Part shown: piece after piece, positions 41,877 to 51,500 of the stretch
How positions within the stretch are numbered: position 1 is the stretch's first letter
How the letters are laid out: the number at the start of each line of letters is the position of its first letter
Assembly (NCBI GenBank): GCA_038184435.1
Contig: CP116227.1
Coordinates: forward strand, 2,385,501-2,449,500
From: Nocardioides alkalitolerans
Lineage (GTDB): Bacteria > Actinomycetota > Actinomycetes > Propionibacteriales > Nocardioidaceae
Length of the DNA stretch: 64,000 nucleotides
Direction: 5' to 3'
Translations under genes and position numbers: made by a program
Notes under the pieces: generated by a model
Seen by the model: only the letters and a program-made list of their open reading frames with translations
What the model was told of the DNA's origin: nothing
Databases searched by the model: none

Positions 41877-42428
41877 ATGGACGAGACCCGCGACCCCGCC
41901 GCTGCCGCCGTCGGCGCCCGGGTGCGCGCCCTGCGGTCCGACCGCGGCCTCACCCTGAGCGCGCTCGCCCGCGCGGCGGGAATCGGCAAGGCGTCGCTCT
42001 CCGAGCTCGAGCAGGGCCGGCGCAACCCCACGCTGGCGACGCTGTACGCCGTGGCCCGACCCCTCGGCGTACCGCTGGTCGCGCTGCTCGGCGACGCCCC
42101 CGGCGCGGTCGTCACGGACCCCCGGGAGCCCGGCGCCCCGGGGCTGGTCGCCCGGTTGCTCCACGTCGACCGGGACCCCGGGACGACGACGGAGGTCTAC
42201 TGGATCGAGCTGCCGCCCGGCGGGCGGCGCGACTCCGTGCCCCACACCGCCGGGGCGGTCGAGCACGTGCTCGTCGTGCGCGGGTCGCTCGTCGTCACCG
42301 TCGACGGCGTCCCCACGACGCTCGGGCCCGGCGAGGCCCACGCCTGGCGGGCCGACGTCCCCCACGGGTACGCCGCGGGACCCGACGGCGCCGCCGGGGT
42401 CGACACGATCACGACCGGGCCCGGCTGA
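41877..42428 (+). CDS. XRE-family regulator with cupin domain
   Basis: A 183-residue regulator. Residues 10-65 are the helix-turn-helix (RSDRGLTLSALARAAGIGKASLSELEQGRRNPTLATL, in parts). Residues 95-175 form a beta-barrel cupin with VEHVLVVRGSLVVTVDG and LGPGEAHAWRADVPHGY, supplying the ligand-binding pocket. It is divergent from benE around a shared 16-bp inverted repeat. The likely job is to sense an aromatic acid or its metabolite through the cupin and adjust benE and its own transcription. Confidence 0.92.
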   Translation: MDETRDPAAAAVGARVRALRSDRGLTLSALARAAGIGKASLSELEQGRRNPTLATLYAVARPLGVPLVALLGDAPGAVVTDPREPGAPGLVARLLHVDRDPGTTTEVYWIELPPGGRRDSVPHTAGAVEHVLVVRGSLVVTVDGVPTTLGPGEAHAWRADVPHGYAAGPDGAAGVDTITTGPG

Positions 42429-42432
42429 CGCC

Positions 42433-43545
42433 TCAGAGCAGGACCAGGTCGTCGCGGTGCACGACCTCGCGCTCGTACTCCGCACCCAGCGCGGCGGCGA
42501 GCTCGGCGCTGGAGCGCCCCGCGAGCCGCGGGATCTCCTCGGCGTCGAAGTTGACCAGCCCGCGGGCGACCGCGACGCCGTCGGGGCCGACGAGGTCGAC
42601 GGGGTCGCCGGCGTGGAACGTGCCCTCGGAGCCGGTCACGCCGGCGGCGAGCAGGGAGGCGCGGTGACCGAGCACGGCCCGCACCGCCCCCGCGTCGAGC
42701 AGCAGCGCGCCCTTGCCCTCCGTGGCGTGGCGCAGCCACAGCAGCCGCGTCGGACGACGACGGCCGGTGGCGTGGAAGAGGGTGCCGATGGGGTCACCGG
42801 CGAGCGCCGCCGCCGCGTTCGGCGCCGACGTCAGCACGACGGGGATGCCGGCGCCCGTCGCGATCCGCGCCGCCTCCACCTTGGTGACCATGCCCCCCGT
42901 GCCGACGCCCGCGGACCCGACGGACCCGATCTCGACCTCGGCCAGGTCGGCGTCGGAGCGCACGTCGGTGAGCAGCGACGTGCCCGGCAGGGCGGGGTTG
43001 CCGTCGTAGAGCCCGTCCACGTCGGACAGCAGCACGAGCAGGTCGGCGTGCACGAGGTGCGCGACGAGCGCGGCGAGCCGGTCGTTGTCGCCGAAGCGGA
43101 TCTCCTGGGTGGCGACCGTGTCGTTCTCGTTGACGATCGGCAGCACCCCGAGCTCGAGGAGCTTGGCGAAGGTCTGGTGGGCGTTGCGGTAGTGCGAGCG
43201 CCGCACCACGTCGTCCACGGTGAGGAGCACCTGGCCCGTGGTGACGCCGTACGCCGCGAGCGCCGCCGTGTACTGCGCCACCAGCAGGCCCTGGCCCACC
43301 GACGCGGCGGCCTGCTGCGCGGCCAGCCCCTTCGGGCGGCGCTTGAGGCCGAGCGGCGCGAGACCCGCGGCGATCGCGCCCGAGGAGACGAGCACGACCT
43401 CGACCCCGCGGGCGCGGACGGCGGCGAGCGCCGTCACCAGCGCCTGGAGGCGCTCCGGCGCGATGCCGCCCGCAGCTGTGGTGAGGGAGGAGGAACCGAC
43501 CTTGACGACGACGCGGCGCGCCGCCGTCACCTCCGGCCGGCTCAC
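42433..43545 (-). CDS. proB: Glutamate 5-kinase
   Basis: A 370-residue ProB. The kinase domain starts with RRVVVKVGSSSLT and carries VSSGAIAAGLAPLGL, PIVNENDTVA and GTGGMVTKVEAARIATGAG. A C-terminal PUA domain runs from about residue 285 (GALLLDAGAVRAVLGHRASLL). It phosphorylates glutamate in the first step of proline synthesis. The GTG start overlaps the obgE stop, as in many actinobacteria where obgE-proB are coupled. proA would be expected downstream but is replaced here by the convergent XRE-cupin gene. Confidence 0.95.
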   Translation of the reverse strand: MSRPEVTAARRVVVKVGSSSLTTAAGGIAPERLQALVTALAAVRARGVEVVLVSSGAIAAGLAPLGLKRRPKGLAAQQAAASVGQGLLVAQYTAALAAYGVTTGQVLLTVDDVVRRSHYRNAHQTFAKLLELGVLPIVNENDTVATQEIRFGDNDRLAALVAHLVHADLLVLLSDVDGLYDGNPALPGTSLLTDVRSDADLAEVEIGSVGSAGVGTGGMVTKVEAARIATGAGIPVVLTSAPNAAAALAGDPIGTLFHATGRRRPTRLLWLRHATEGKGALLLDAGAVRAVLGHRASLLAAGVTGSEGTFHAGDPVDLVGPDGVAVARGLVNFDAEEIPRLAGRSSAELAAALGAEYEREVVHRDDLVLL

Positions 43546-45101
43546 CGCTCCTCGCTGCGGGACGGGTCGTCTTCGCTCCACCCCAGGTCCTCCGGCACCG
43601 GCTCGGCGTCCGGGTCGTCGGAGCCGCCGATCTCGTAGGACACCGGGCCGTCGACGCGACGGGCCACGTCGGCGCGCGCCTCGCCCTCCGCACGGTCCTC
43701 GAAGCCCTCGTCGATCGCGCGCCGGCGGGACGCGGCGGGCCGCTCCTCGGTGAAGCGCTGGTCCTCGCCGCGTCGTCCGAGCATCTCCGCGCCCGCGTCG
43801 ATGCCCGGCTTGAAGTCGAAGACGACCGCGTTGTCGGGGTGGCCGATGAGCACGGTGTCGCCCTCGACCGCACCGAGCTTGACGAGCTCCTCCTCGACGC
43901 CGAGGCGGTTGAGGCGGTCGGCGAGGAAGCCGACGGCCTCGTCGTTGCTGAAGTCGGTCTGGCGCACCCAGCGCTCGGGCTTCGTGCCCCGCACTCGCCA
44001 GCCCTCGCCGGTCTCGGTGACCGTGAACTCGTCGCCGCCGTCGGCACCGCCCGGGCGGAGCACGATCCGCGTGGCCTCGACGACGGGACGCGCGGCGCGC
44101 GCCTCCTGCACGATCCGCGCCATCGCGAAGGTCAGCTCGCGCACGCCCGCGCCGGAGGCCGCCGAGACGAGGTGGACGGCGAGCCCGCGGGCGGCGAGGT
44201 CCTCGACCACCATGTCGGCGATGTCCGCGCCGTCGGGCACGTCGACCTTGTTGAGCGCGACCAGCCGCGGCCGGTCCTCGAGCCCGCCGTAGCGCGCCAG
44301 CTCGTTCTCGATGACGTCGAGGTCGTCGACCGGGTTGCGACCCGGCTCGATGCTGGCCGTGTCGATGACGTGCACCAGGGCGGCACAGCGCTCGATGTGG
44401 CGGAGGAAGTCGTGGCCGAGGCCGCGCCCCTCGCTGGCGCCCTCGATGAGGCCCGGCACGTCGGCGACGGTGAAGACGGTGTCCCCCGCCGTGACGACGC
44501 CGAGGTTGGGCACGAGGGTCGTGAACGGGTAGTCGGCGATCTTGGGCCGCGCGCGCGACATGGCCGCGATGAGCGAGGACTTGCCCGCGCTCGGGAAGCC
44601 GACGAGGCCGATGTCGGCCACGACCTTGAGCTCGAGGCTGATCGTGAGCTCGTCGCCGGGCTCGCCGAGGAGGGCGAAGCCCGGCGCCTTGCGCTTGGCC
44701 GAGGCCAGGGCCGCGTTGCCGAGGCCGCCGCGGCCGCCCTGGGCGATCACCATCTCCGTGCCGGCGCCGACCATGTCGGCGAGCAGCTCGCCGTCCTCGC
44801 CCCGCACGACGGTGCCGTCCGGCACCGGGAGGACGAGGTCGGAGCCGTGGGCACCGTTGCGGTGGGCCCCGGCGCCGTGACCGCCGTGCTCGGCGCGGCG
44901 CTTCGGGCTGTGGTGGTAGTCCAGCAGCGTCGTCACGTTGGGGTCGACGCGCAGGATGATCGAGCCGCCGGGGCCGCCGTTGCCGCCGTCGGGGCCGCCG
45001 AGCGGCTTGAACTTCTCGCGGTGCACCGAGGCGACGCCGTTGCCGCCCCGGCCCGCCGCCACGTGGAGGGTGACGCGGTCGACGAAGGTGGGGACGGCCA
45101 T
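43542..45101 (-). CDS. obgE: GTPase Obg (CgtA)
   Basis: A 519-residue Obg. The Gly-rich N-terminal Obg fold (residues 1-160) has GRGGNGVASVHREKF and GGNGGPGGSI. The G domain has G1 GFPSAGKSS, G3 DVPGLIEGA and G4 NKVD. The actinobacterial OCT domain follows (about 345-430), then an acidic/basic tail. The protein takes part in late assembly of the 50S subunit and in stress signalling. It lies downstream of rplU-rpmA but beyond a strong terminator at 45158-45187, so it may have its own promoter. Coupled to proB by overlap. Confidence 0.97.
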   Translation of the reverse strand: MAVPTFVDRVTLHVAAGRGGNGVASVHREKFKPLGGPDGGNGGPGGSIILRVDPNVTTLLDYHHSPKRRAEHGGHGAGAHRNGAHGSDLVLPVPDGTVVRGEDGELLADMVGAGTEMVIAQGGRGGLGNAALASAKRKAPGFALLGEPGDELTISLELKVVADIGLVGFPSAGKSSLIAAMSRARPKIADYPFTTLVPNLGVVTAGDTVFTVADVPGLIEGASEGRGLGHDFLRHIERCAALVHVIDTASIEPGRNPVDDLDVIENELARYGGLEDRPRLVALNKVDVPDGADIADMVVEDLAARGLAVHLVSAASGAGVRELTFAMARIVQEARAARPVVEATRIVLRPGGADGGDEFTVTETGEGWRVRGTKPERWVRQTDFSNDEAVGFLADRLNRLGVEEELVKLGAVEGDTVLIGHPDNAVVFDFKPGIDAGAEMLGRRGEDQRFTEERPAASRRRAIDEGFEDRAEGEARADVARRVDGPVSYEIGGSDDPDAEPVPEDLGWSEDDPSRSEER

Positions 45102-45157
45102 GGGTGCTCCTCGATGAGCCGCCGCTCGGGGCGGCGGACGGGTGGTGCCAGAAAAGA

Positions 45158-45187
45158 GGAAGGGCGCCCCGTGACCGGGACGCCCTT
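45158..45187 (-). terminator. rplU-rpmA intrinsic terminator
   Basis: On the minus strand GAAGGGCG-t-CCC pairs with GGG-CGCCCTTC around a 7-nt loop, and is followed by CTCTTTTC. It is the clearest hairpin plus U-tract terminator in the window, 34 bp after the rpmA stop. Confidence 0.75.
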
Positions 45188-45220
45188 CACTCGGATGCTG
45201 CGGGGTGGGTGAGCGTCAGC

Positions 45221-45475
45221 TCACTCGCCCGGGACGATATTCACGACACGACGGCCGCGGCGCGTGCCGAACTCGACCTTGCCCGCCGCAAGGGCGAACA
45301 GCGTGTCGTCGCCACCACGGCCGACGTCGTTGCCCGGGTGGAAGTGCGTGCCGCGCTGGCGGACGATGATCTCGCCGGCGTTGACGAGCTGGCCGCCGTA
45401 GCGCTTGACGCCCAGACGCTGCGCGTTGGAGTCGCGACCGTTCTTGGTGGACGCGGCGCCCTTCTTGTGTGCCAT
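45221..45475 (-). CDS. rpmA: 50S ribosomal protein bL27
   Basis: An 84-residue bL27 of normal length. It starts MAHKKGAASTKNGRDS and has RQRGTHFHPGNDVGRGGDDTLFA, typical of the family. Its N-terminal tail reaches the peptidyl-transferase centre. There is no N-terminal extension of the kind cleaved in Firmicutes. It lies 45 bp downstream of rplU in the same transcript. Confidence 0.98.
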   Translation of the reverse strand: MAHKKGAASTKNGRDSNAQRLGVKRYGGQLVNAGEIIVRQRGTHFHPGNDVGRGGDDTLFALAAGKVEFGTRRGRRVVNIVPGE

Positions 45476-45520
45476 GAGTTCAGTCCTTCGGTGGAGGAGA
45501 GCGGTGGGAGCTCAGGTCTC

Positions 45521-45841
45521 TCAGAGAGAGATGCCGGTGACCTTGACCTGGGTGTACTTCTGACGGTGACCCTGGCGCTTCTTGTAGCCGGTCTTGTTCT
45601 TGTACTTCTGGATGATGATCTTCGGGCCCTTGGTGGCCCCGACGACCTCGGCCGTCACGGAGGCCTTGTCCAGACCGGTCGACGACACGGTCTCGCCGTC
45701 GACGACCAGCACCACCGGCAGGGTCAGCGACTCGCCGACCGCGACCTCGGTCTTGTCGATCTCGATGACGTCGCCGACGGCAACCTTCTGCTGCTTGGCG
45801 CCTGCGCGCACGATCGCGTACACCGCGGTCTCCTTCGTCAT
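45521..45841 (-). CDS. rplU: 50S ribosomal protein bL21
   Basis: A 106-residue bL21 with YAIVRAGAKQQKVAVGDVIEID at the start and the C-terminal KKRQGHRQKYTQVKVTGI that contacts 23S rRNA. The ATG at 45841 follows GAAGAAG. A strong promoter (45962-45990) lies about 120 nt upstream, leaving an untranslated leader that could mediate feedback. Confidence 0.98.
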   Translation of the reverse strand: MTKETAVYAIVRAGAKQQKVAVGDVIEIDKTEVAVGESLTLPVVLVVDGETVSSTGLDKASVTAEVVGATKGPKIIIQKYKNKTGYKKRQGHRQKYTQVKVTGISL

Positions 45842-45961
45842 TGCTTCTTCACGCTTCTGTCTGCTGGTGCACCGCACAGCGCGACCTCCGGAGGACCGGG
45901 AGCCGTACGCCTAGGGCGGCGCCACGCAGAGAACGGTGCGCAGCGAGCACACCGAGAGTCG

Positions 45962-45990
45962 ATACTACGGAAGCCACGCCGCTTCGGCAA
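45962..45990 (-). promoter_or_regulatory. rplU-rpmA promoter
   Basis: On the minus strand TTGCCG (45990-45985), 17-bp spacer, TAGTAT (45967-45962). It is the best vegetative promoter match in the window and gives a leader of about 110-115 nt. Confidence 0.7.
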
Positions 45991-46062
45991 AACGGTGCGA
46001 CCGGGCCTCCGGTGACGCAGGTGCCATCCTCCCCCACCGGGGCGGCGACGGCCAATCCGGGG

Positions 46063-47139
46063 TCACGACGCCAGGTGCTCCGCGACCAGCGCGTGGTAGC
46101 CGGGCGGCTCCAGCAGGAACGAGTCGTGGCCCCAGGGCGAGGCCAGCTCGTGGTGCGCCACGTCCAGCCCCGCCGCGGCCAGCTCGTCGACGACGAACCG
46201 CGAGTGCGACGTGCCGAACCGCCAGTCCGAGTCGAAGCTGACGGCCAGGACCCGCGGGTCGCCCGACGCGACCGCCTTCGCGAACGCCGGGTCGGCGAAC
46301 GGGTCGAACCGGTCGAGCAGCCGGGTCAGCACGAGGTAGGAGTTGGCGTCGAAGCGCCGCACGAAGGCGTCGCCCTGGTGCTGGAGGTAGCCCTCGATCC
46401 CGTCGCGCCCGTACTTCTCCTCGAGGCCCTGCGCCGAGACGTACGTGATGTGGGCCATCATCCGCGCCACCTTCAGCCCCCGGGCGGGCACGACGCCGTG
46501 CTCGGCGTACCGACCGCCGTGGAAGTCCGGGTCCGCGGTGATGGCCTCCCGGGCGACGGAGGAGAAGCCGATGTTCTCCGCCGTGAGGCGGGCCGTCGCC
46601 GCGACGAGCACGGCCCGCTGCAGCCGCCCCGGCTCGTCGGCGAGCCACTGCAGCACCTGCATGCCGCCGAGGGAGCCGCCGACGCCCGCGTGGACCGCGC
46701 CGATCCCGAGGTGGTCGAGGAGCCGGCGGTGCACGGCGACGAGGTCCGCCACGTGGAGCTCGGGGAAGTCCGGGCCGTGGGGCCGCCCGGTCGCGGGGTC
46801 GACGGACGACGGTCCCGTCGTGCCCCGGCACCCGCCGAGCAGGTTGGGGCACACGACGAAGAACCGGTCCGTGTCGATCGCACGCCCCGGCCCGATGAGG
46901 TTGTCCCACCACCCGCGGCGGGCCGGGTCGCCGTGGTGCCCGGCCGCGTGGGCGTCCCCGGTGAGGGCGTGCGCGACGAGCACGACGTTGTCGCGGGCGG
47001 CGGTGAGCTCGCCGTACGTCTCGTAGGCCACCTCGACGTGCCGCAGCACGCCGCCGTCGGTCAGCCGGAGCGGGTGCTCCGGCGTCGCGACGACGGCGTG
47101 CCGGGTGGTGACGAGGCCGAGGCCGGGTCCGACGCTCAC
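46063..47139 (-). CDS. metX: Homoserine O-acetyltransferase
   Basis: A 358-residue alpha/beta hydrolase-fold acyltransferase. Signatures are NVVLVAHALTGDAHAAG, the nucleophile elbow GVGGSLGGMQVL (Ser near 145), the acid in SFDSDWRF (near 300), and the catalytic His in SPWGHDSFLLE (near 330). It acetylates homoserine with acetyl-CoA, the activation step in methionine synthesis. The GTG start overlaps the metY stop (GTGA), so metY-metX form one unit. The pair sits between rne and rplU, positions that are usually adjacent in actinobacteria. Confidence 0.95.
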   Translation of the reverse strand: MSVGPGLGLVTTRHAVVATPEHPLRLTDGGVLRHVEVAYETYGELTAARDNVVLVAHALTGDAHAAGHHGDPARRGWWDNLIGPGRAIDTDRFFVVCPNLLGGCRGTTGPSSVDPATGRPHGPDFPELHVADLVAVHRRLLDHLGIGAVHAGVGGSLGGMQVLQWLADEPGRLQRAVLVAATARLTAENIGFSSVAREAITADPDFHGGRYAEHGVVPARGLKVARMMAHITYVSAQGLEEKYGRDGIEGYLQHQGDAFVRRFDANSYLVLTRLLDRFDPFADPAFAKAVASGDPRVLAVSFDSDWRFGTSHSRFVVDELAAAGLDVAHHELASPWGHDSFLLEPPGYHALVAEHLAS

Positions 47140-48422
47140 TTCGCCTGGGCGAGCGCCTGGTCGAGGTCGGCGATGAGGTCCTCCACGTTCTCGATGCCGA
47201 TCGAGAGCCGCACGAGGTCCTCCGGCACGCCGGCCGCCTCGAGCTCCTCGGGCGTGAGCTGGCTGTGGGTGGTGGTGGCGTTGTGGATCGCCAGCGACTT
47301 GGCGTCGCCGATGTTGGCGAGGTGGCTGAAGAGCTGGAGCGCCTCGACGAAACGCTTGCCGCCGTCGCGCCCCGACTTCACGCCGAAGCTGACGAGACCG
47401 CCGTACCCCTTGCCGGTGAAGATGCGGTCCGCGACCTCCTTCGACGGGTCGCCCTCGAGGCCCGGGTAGCTGACCCACGCCACGGCGTCGTGGTCCTGCA
47501 GGTGCTGCGCCACGGCGAGGGCATTGGAGCTGTGGCGCTCGAGGCGCAGGTGGAGCGTCTCCAGGCCCTGGAGGAACAGCCACGAGTTGAGCGGGGCGAC
47601 CGCCGCGCCCGTGTTGCGCAGCAGCACCGTGCGCGCCCGGATGATGTAGGCCAGGTTGCCGACGGCCTCGGTCCAGACGACCCCGTGGTACGCACCGTCC
47701 GGCTGCGTGAGACCCGGGAAGCGCTCGGCGTGGGCCGCCCAGTCGAAGTTGCCGGAGTCGACGATGACGCCGCCGACGGACGTGCCGTGGCCGCCGATGT
47801 ACTTCGTCGCCGAGTGCACCGAGACGTCCGCGCCGTGGTCGAAGACCCGCGCGAGGTAGGGCGTCGGGGTCGTGTTGTCCACGATGAGCGGCAAGCCGTG
47901 GTCGTGGGCGGCGTCGGCCCAGGCGCGCACGTCGACGACGTTGAGGCGCGGGTTGCCGATCGTCTCGGCGAAGACGAGCTTGGTCTTCTCGTCCACGTGC
48001 TGCGCCAGCTCCTCCGGCTTGTCGGCGTCGACGAAGCGCACCTCGATGCCGAACTGCGGGAGCGTGTGGGCGAAGAGGGCGTAGGTGCCGCCGTAGAGCG
48101 TCGAGAGCGCCACGATGTTGTCGCCCGCGTAGGTCAGGTTGAGCACCGCGTAGGTGATCGCGGCGGAGCCCGACGCGACCGCTAGCGCGCCGACGCCGCC
48201 CTCGAGCTGGGTGATGCGGTCCTCGAACACCGACTGCGTCGGGTTCATGATCCGCGTGTAGATGTTGCCGGGGACCGAGAGGTTGAACAGGTTCGCGGCG
48301 TGCTCGGTGTCGTCGAAGACGTAGGACGTCGTCTGGTAGATCGGCACGGCCCGCGCGTTGGTCGCGGAGTCCGGCTCCTCCTGCCCGGCGTGGACGGCGA
48401 GGGTCTCGGGACGGTAGGTCAT
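47136..48422 (-). CDS. metY: O-acetylhomoserine sulfhydrylase (aminocarboxypropyltransferase)
   Basis: A 428-residue PLP enzyme of the Cys/Met metabolism family. Features are YQTTSYVFDDTEHAANLF, ALAVASGSAAITYA, and the PLP lysine in SVHSATKYIGGHGTSVGG (near 215). The insert GLTQPDGAYHGVVW is typical of the O-acetylhomoserine sulfhydrylase branch. It makes homocysteine directly from O-acetylhomoserine and sulfide. The ATG follows GAAAGG, which lies in the 3' arm side of a leader hairpin. It heads the metY-metX operon. Confidence 0.95.
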   Translation of the reverse strand: MTYRPETLAVHAGQEEPDSATNARAVPIYQTTSYVFDDTEHAANLFNLSVPGNIYTRIMNPTQSVFEDRITQLEGGVGALAVASGSAAITYAVLNLTYAGDNIVALSTLYGGTYALFAHTLPQFGIEVRFVDADKPEELAQHVDEKTKLVFAETIGNPRLNVVDVRAWADAAHDHGLPLIVDNTTPTPYLARVFDHGADVSVHSATKYIGGHGTSVGGVIVDSGNFDWAAHAERFPGLTQPDGAYHGVVWTEAVGNLAYIIRARTVLLRNTGAAVAPLNSWLFLQGLETLHLRLERHSSNALAVAQHLQDHDAVAWVSYPGLEGDPSKEVADRIFTGKGYGGLVSFGVKSGRDGGKRFVEALQLFSHLANIGDAKSLAIHNATTTHSQLTPEELEAAGVPEDLVRLSIGIENVEDLIADLDQALAQAK

Positions 48423-48423
48423 G

Positions 48424-48518
48424 GCTGCACCTTTCGGGAGGGCCGCTGCTCTGCGGCGTCCGGCAATGTGCAGCAAGCTAGTGGACTTCGGGGGAGGTCG
48501 CCCGGGGTGCCCACCTAG
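48424..48518 (-). promoter_or_regulatory. Structured leader of metY-metX
   Basis: On the minus strand a stem from CTAGGTGG (48518-48511) to CCACTAG (48484-48478) is followed by a hairpin with GCTGCAC arms (48474-48468 with 48430-48424) and an inner GCCGC/GCGGC stem. The second hairpin encloses the GAAAGG ribosome binding site just before the ATG. A metabolite-sensing RNA is possible, but I do not recognise a known SAM aptamer. Confidence 0.45.
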
Positions 48519-48539
48519 CGAAACGGTCTTGACGCGGTC

Positions 48540-48581
48540 GTGGCCCCAGCGCCGCGTTTCTCTCCGCTGCGCTGGGGCCAC
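48540..48581 (-). terminator. rne terminator hairpin
   Basis: GTGGCCCCAGCG (48540-48551) pairs perfectly with CGCTGGGGCCAC (48570-48581) around an 18-nt loop. It lies 14 bp after the rne stop and separates rne from metY. Confidence 0.6.
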
Positions 48582-48594
48582 GACTCGCGAGGGG

Positions 48595-51500
48595 TCAGTC
48601 CTCGGTGGTCCCGGTGCTCTCCGGCGCCGGCGTGACGGGCTGCCGGGTGCGCGTGACCACCGTGACGGCCGGGGCCGACGGGGCGGTCACCGGCGCAGCG
48701 GTCTCCTCCGCGGGGTCGACGGTCAGCACGACCGCCTCCCGCGTCGTCACGACGGTCGCCCGACGCGTCGTGCGCTGGACCGACCGCACGACCGGCTGCT
48801 CGGGCTGAGCGGGCTGAGCGGGCTGCTCGGGCTCGGAGAGCTCGACGGGCTCGACCGGCTCCACCGCCGCTGCGGGCTCGTCGACCACGGGCTCGTCGAC
48901 CACGGGAGCAGGGTGGCCGGAGGCCGCGGCGATGCGCGCGACCGCGGCGATCTCGGCCGGGTTCGGCTTCGCCACCGGGGCCGGCGTCGGGGTGGGCGAC
49001 GGCTCGCCGTCCCCGCGACCGCGTCCGCGGCGACGACCCGAGCGACGCTCGCCGTCGCCCTGGTCACCGCCACCGTTGCCACCGCCGTTGCCACGACCGC
49101 CGCCGTTGCCACCGTTGCCACCGTTGCCGCCACCGTTGCCGCCCTTGGGCTCGATCGGGTGGTCGTGCAGCACGATGCCGCGGCCCTGGCAGTGGGTGCA
49201 GTTCTCGCTGAAGGCCTCGACGAGGCCCGTGCCGATGCGCTTGCGGGTCATCTGCACGAGGCCGAGCGAGGTCACCTCGGCGACCTGGTGGCGGGTGCGG
49301 TCGCGTCCCAGGCACTCGACGAGGCGCCGCAGCACGAGGTCCCGGTTGCTCTCGAGCACCATGTCGATGAAGTCGATGACGATGATGCCGCCGATGTCGC
49401 GGAGGCGGAGCTGGCGCACCATCTCCTCGGCCGCCTCGAGGTTGTTCTTGGTGACCGTCTCCTCGAGGTTGCCGCCGGAGCCGGTGAACTTGCCGGTGTT
49501 GACGTCGACGACCGTCATCGCCTCGGTGCGGTCGATGACGAGCGAGCCGCCGGAGGGCAGCCAGACCTTGCGGTCGAGGCCCTTCGCGATCTGCTCGTCG
49601 ATGCGGTACCGCTCGAAGACGTCCTTGCTGATGTTGGCCGACGGGTCGGGCACGTGGCGCTCGAGCCGCTCGGCCAGGTCGGGTGCGACCTGGTCGACGT
49701 AGGTCGACACGGTCTGCCAGGCGTCCTCGCCCTCGATGACGAGCTTGGCGAAGTCCTCCGTGAAGAGGTCACGGACGACCTTGAGGGTGAGGTCGGGCTC
49801 GCCGTAGAGCAGCTGCGGGGCGCCGCCCTTGCCCGACGCCTTCGCCTCGATCTCCTCCCAGCGCGCCTTGAGCCGCTCGACGTCGCGGGTCAGCTCCTCC
49901 TCGGTGGCGCCCTCGGCGGCCGTGCGCACGATCACCCCGGCGCTCGGCGGCACGATCTCCTTGAGCAGCGCCTTCAGACGCGCGCGCTCGGTGTCGGGCA
50001 GCTTGCGCGAGATGCCGCTCGTGGTGCCGTCCGGCACGTAGACGAGGAACCGGCCCGCCAGGCTGATCTGGCTCGTGAGGCGGGCGCCCTTGTGGCCGAC
50101 CGGGTCCTTCGAGACCTGCACGAGGATCGTCTGGCCCGAGGAGAGGACCGACTCGATCTTGCGGGGCTGGCCGTCCTTGTGACCGAGGCTCGACCAGTTG
50201 ACCTCGCCGGCGTACAGCACCGCGTTGCGGCCCTTGCCGATGTCGATGAACGCCGCCTCCATCGAGGGGAGCACGTTCTGCACCCGACCGACGTAGACGT
50301 TGCCGATGAGGGACGTCTGCGACTCGCGGGCCACGTAGTGCTCGACGAGCACCTTGTCCTCGAGCACGGCGATCTGGGTCAGGTCCTCCTTCTGGCGGAC
50401 CACCATGACCCGCTCGACGGACTCCCGGCGCGCCAGGAACTCCGCCTCGCTCGCGATGGGGGCACGACGACGACCGGCCTCGCGGCCCTCGCGGCGGCGC
50501 TGCTTCTTCGCCTCGAGACGCGTCGATCCCGAGACCGCGGTGATCTCGTCCTCGATCGACCGACCCTGGCGCACCTTGGTGACGGTGTTGTCCGGGTCGT
50601 CGTGGGTGCCGCCCGACGCGTCGCCCGAGCGGCGACGGCGACGACGGCGGCGCGACGACGAGCTGCCGCCCTCCTCGCCCTCGCCGTCGGCCTCGGTGGC
50701 GTCGTCGGACTCGTCCGCGGACTCCTCGCCCTTGTCGGACGCGTCGTCCTGCTTCGGGCCCCGACCGCCGCCGCCCTGGCCGCCACGACCGCGTCCGCCG
50801 CGGTTCGAGCGGCGCTCGCCGCCCTCGCCCTGGGTGTCCGTCGCGTCGTCCGACGCGTCGTCGGTGGAGTCCTCGGCGTCCTCGGCGCCCGACGACGCGG
50901 CGTCGTCGTCGCTGTCACCGTTGCCGCCACTGCCGCCGCGACGACGGCGGCGGCCTCCCCGGCGGCGGCGACGCCTACCGGCGCCCGACGACTCGGAGTC
51001 GTCCGAGTCGTCGTCGCCGTCGTTCTCGCCGTCGTCCTCGGTGTCCTGCGAGTCCTGGGTGTCCTGCGTGTCCCCGTCGTTCGGCGTCTCGACCTCGGTG
51101 GTCGCGGGGGCCTCGGCGGCGACCTCGTCGGCCTCCTCCTCCGTCGGCTCCTCCGTCGGCTCCCCGGTCGCCTCCTTGGTCGGCTCCTCCGCCTCCACGG
51201 CGGGCGCCGGCGCAGCGACCTTGCGGGTGCGGCGGCGGGGGGCGGGGGTCGGCTCGGGCGCCTGGAACAGCGGTACGGCGAGGGCACCGCCCGCCGCCGG
51301 GGTCTCGGGCTCGGCCGGCAGGTCGACGGGCGCGTCGGCGGCCACGGTCGCCGTCTCGGCCGGCGGGGCCGTCTTCGTGGCGGCGGCCTTCTTCGCGGTG
51401 GTCTTCTTCGCCGTCGCGCGCTTCGCCGCGGCCTTCTTCGCGGGCGCGGCAGCGGGCTCCGCAGCGGGCTCAGCGGCGGGCTCGGCAGCGGGCTCGACAG

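Noticed and set aside
48424..48518. Assignment of the metY leader to a named SAM riboswitch class
   Set aside because: Hairpins are present, but the conserved core of the classes I know is not visible, so only a generic structured leader is claimed.
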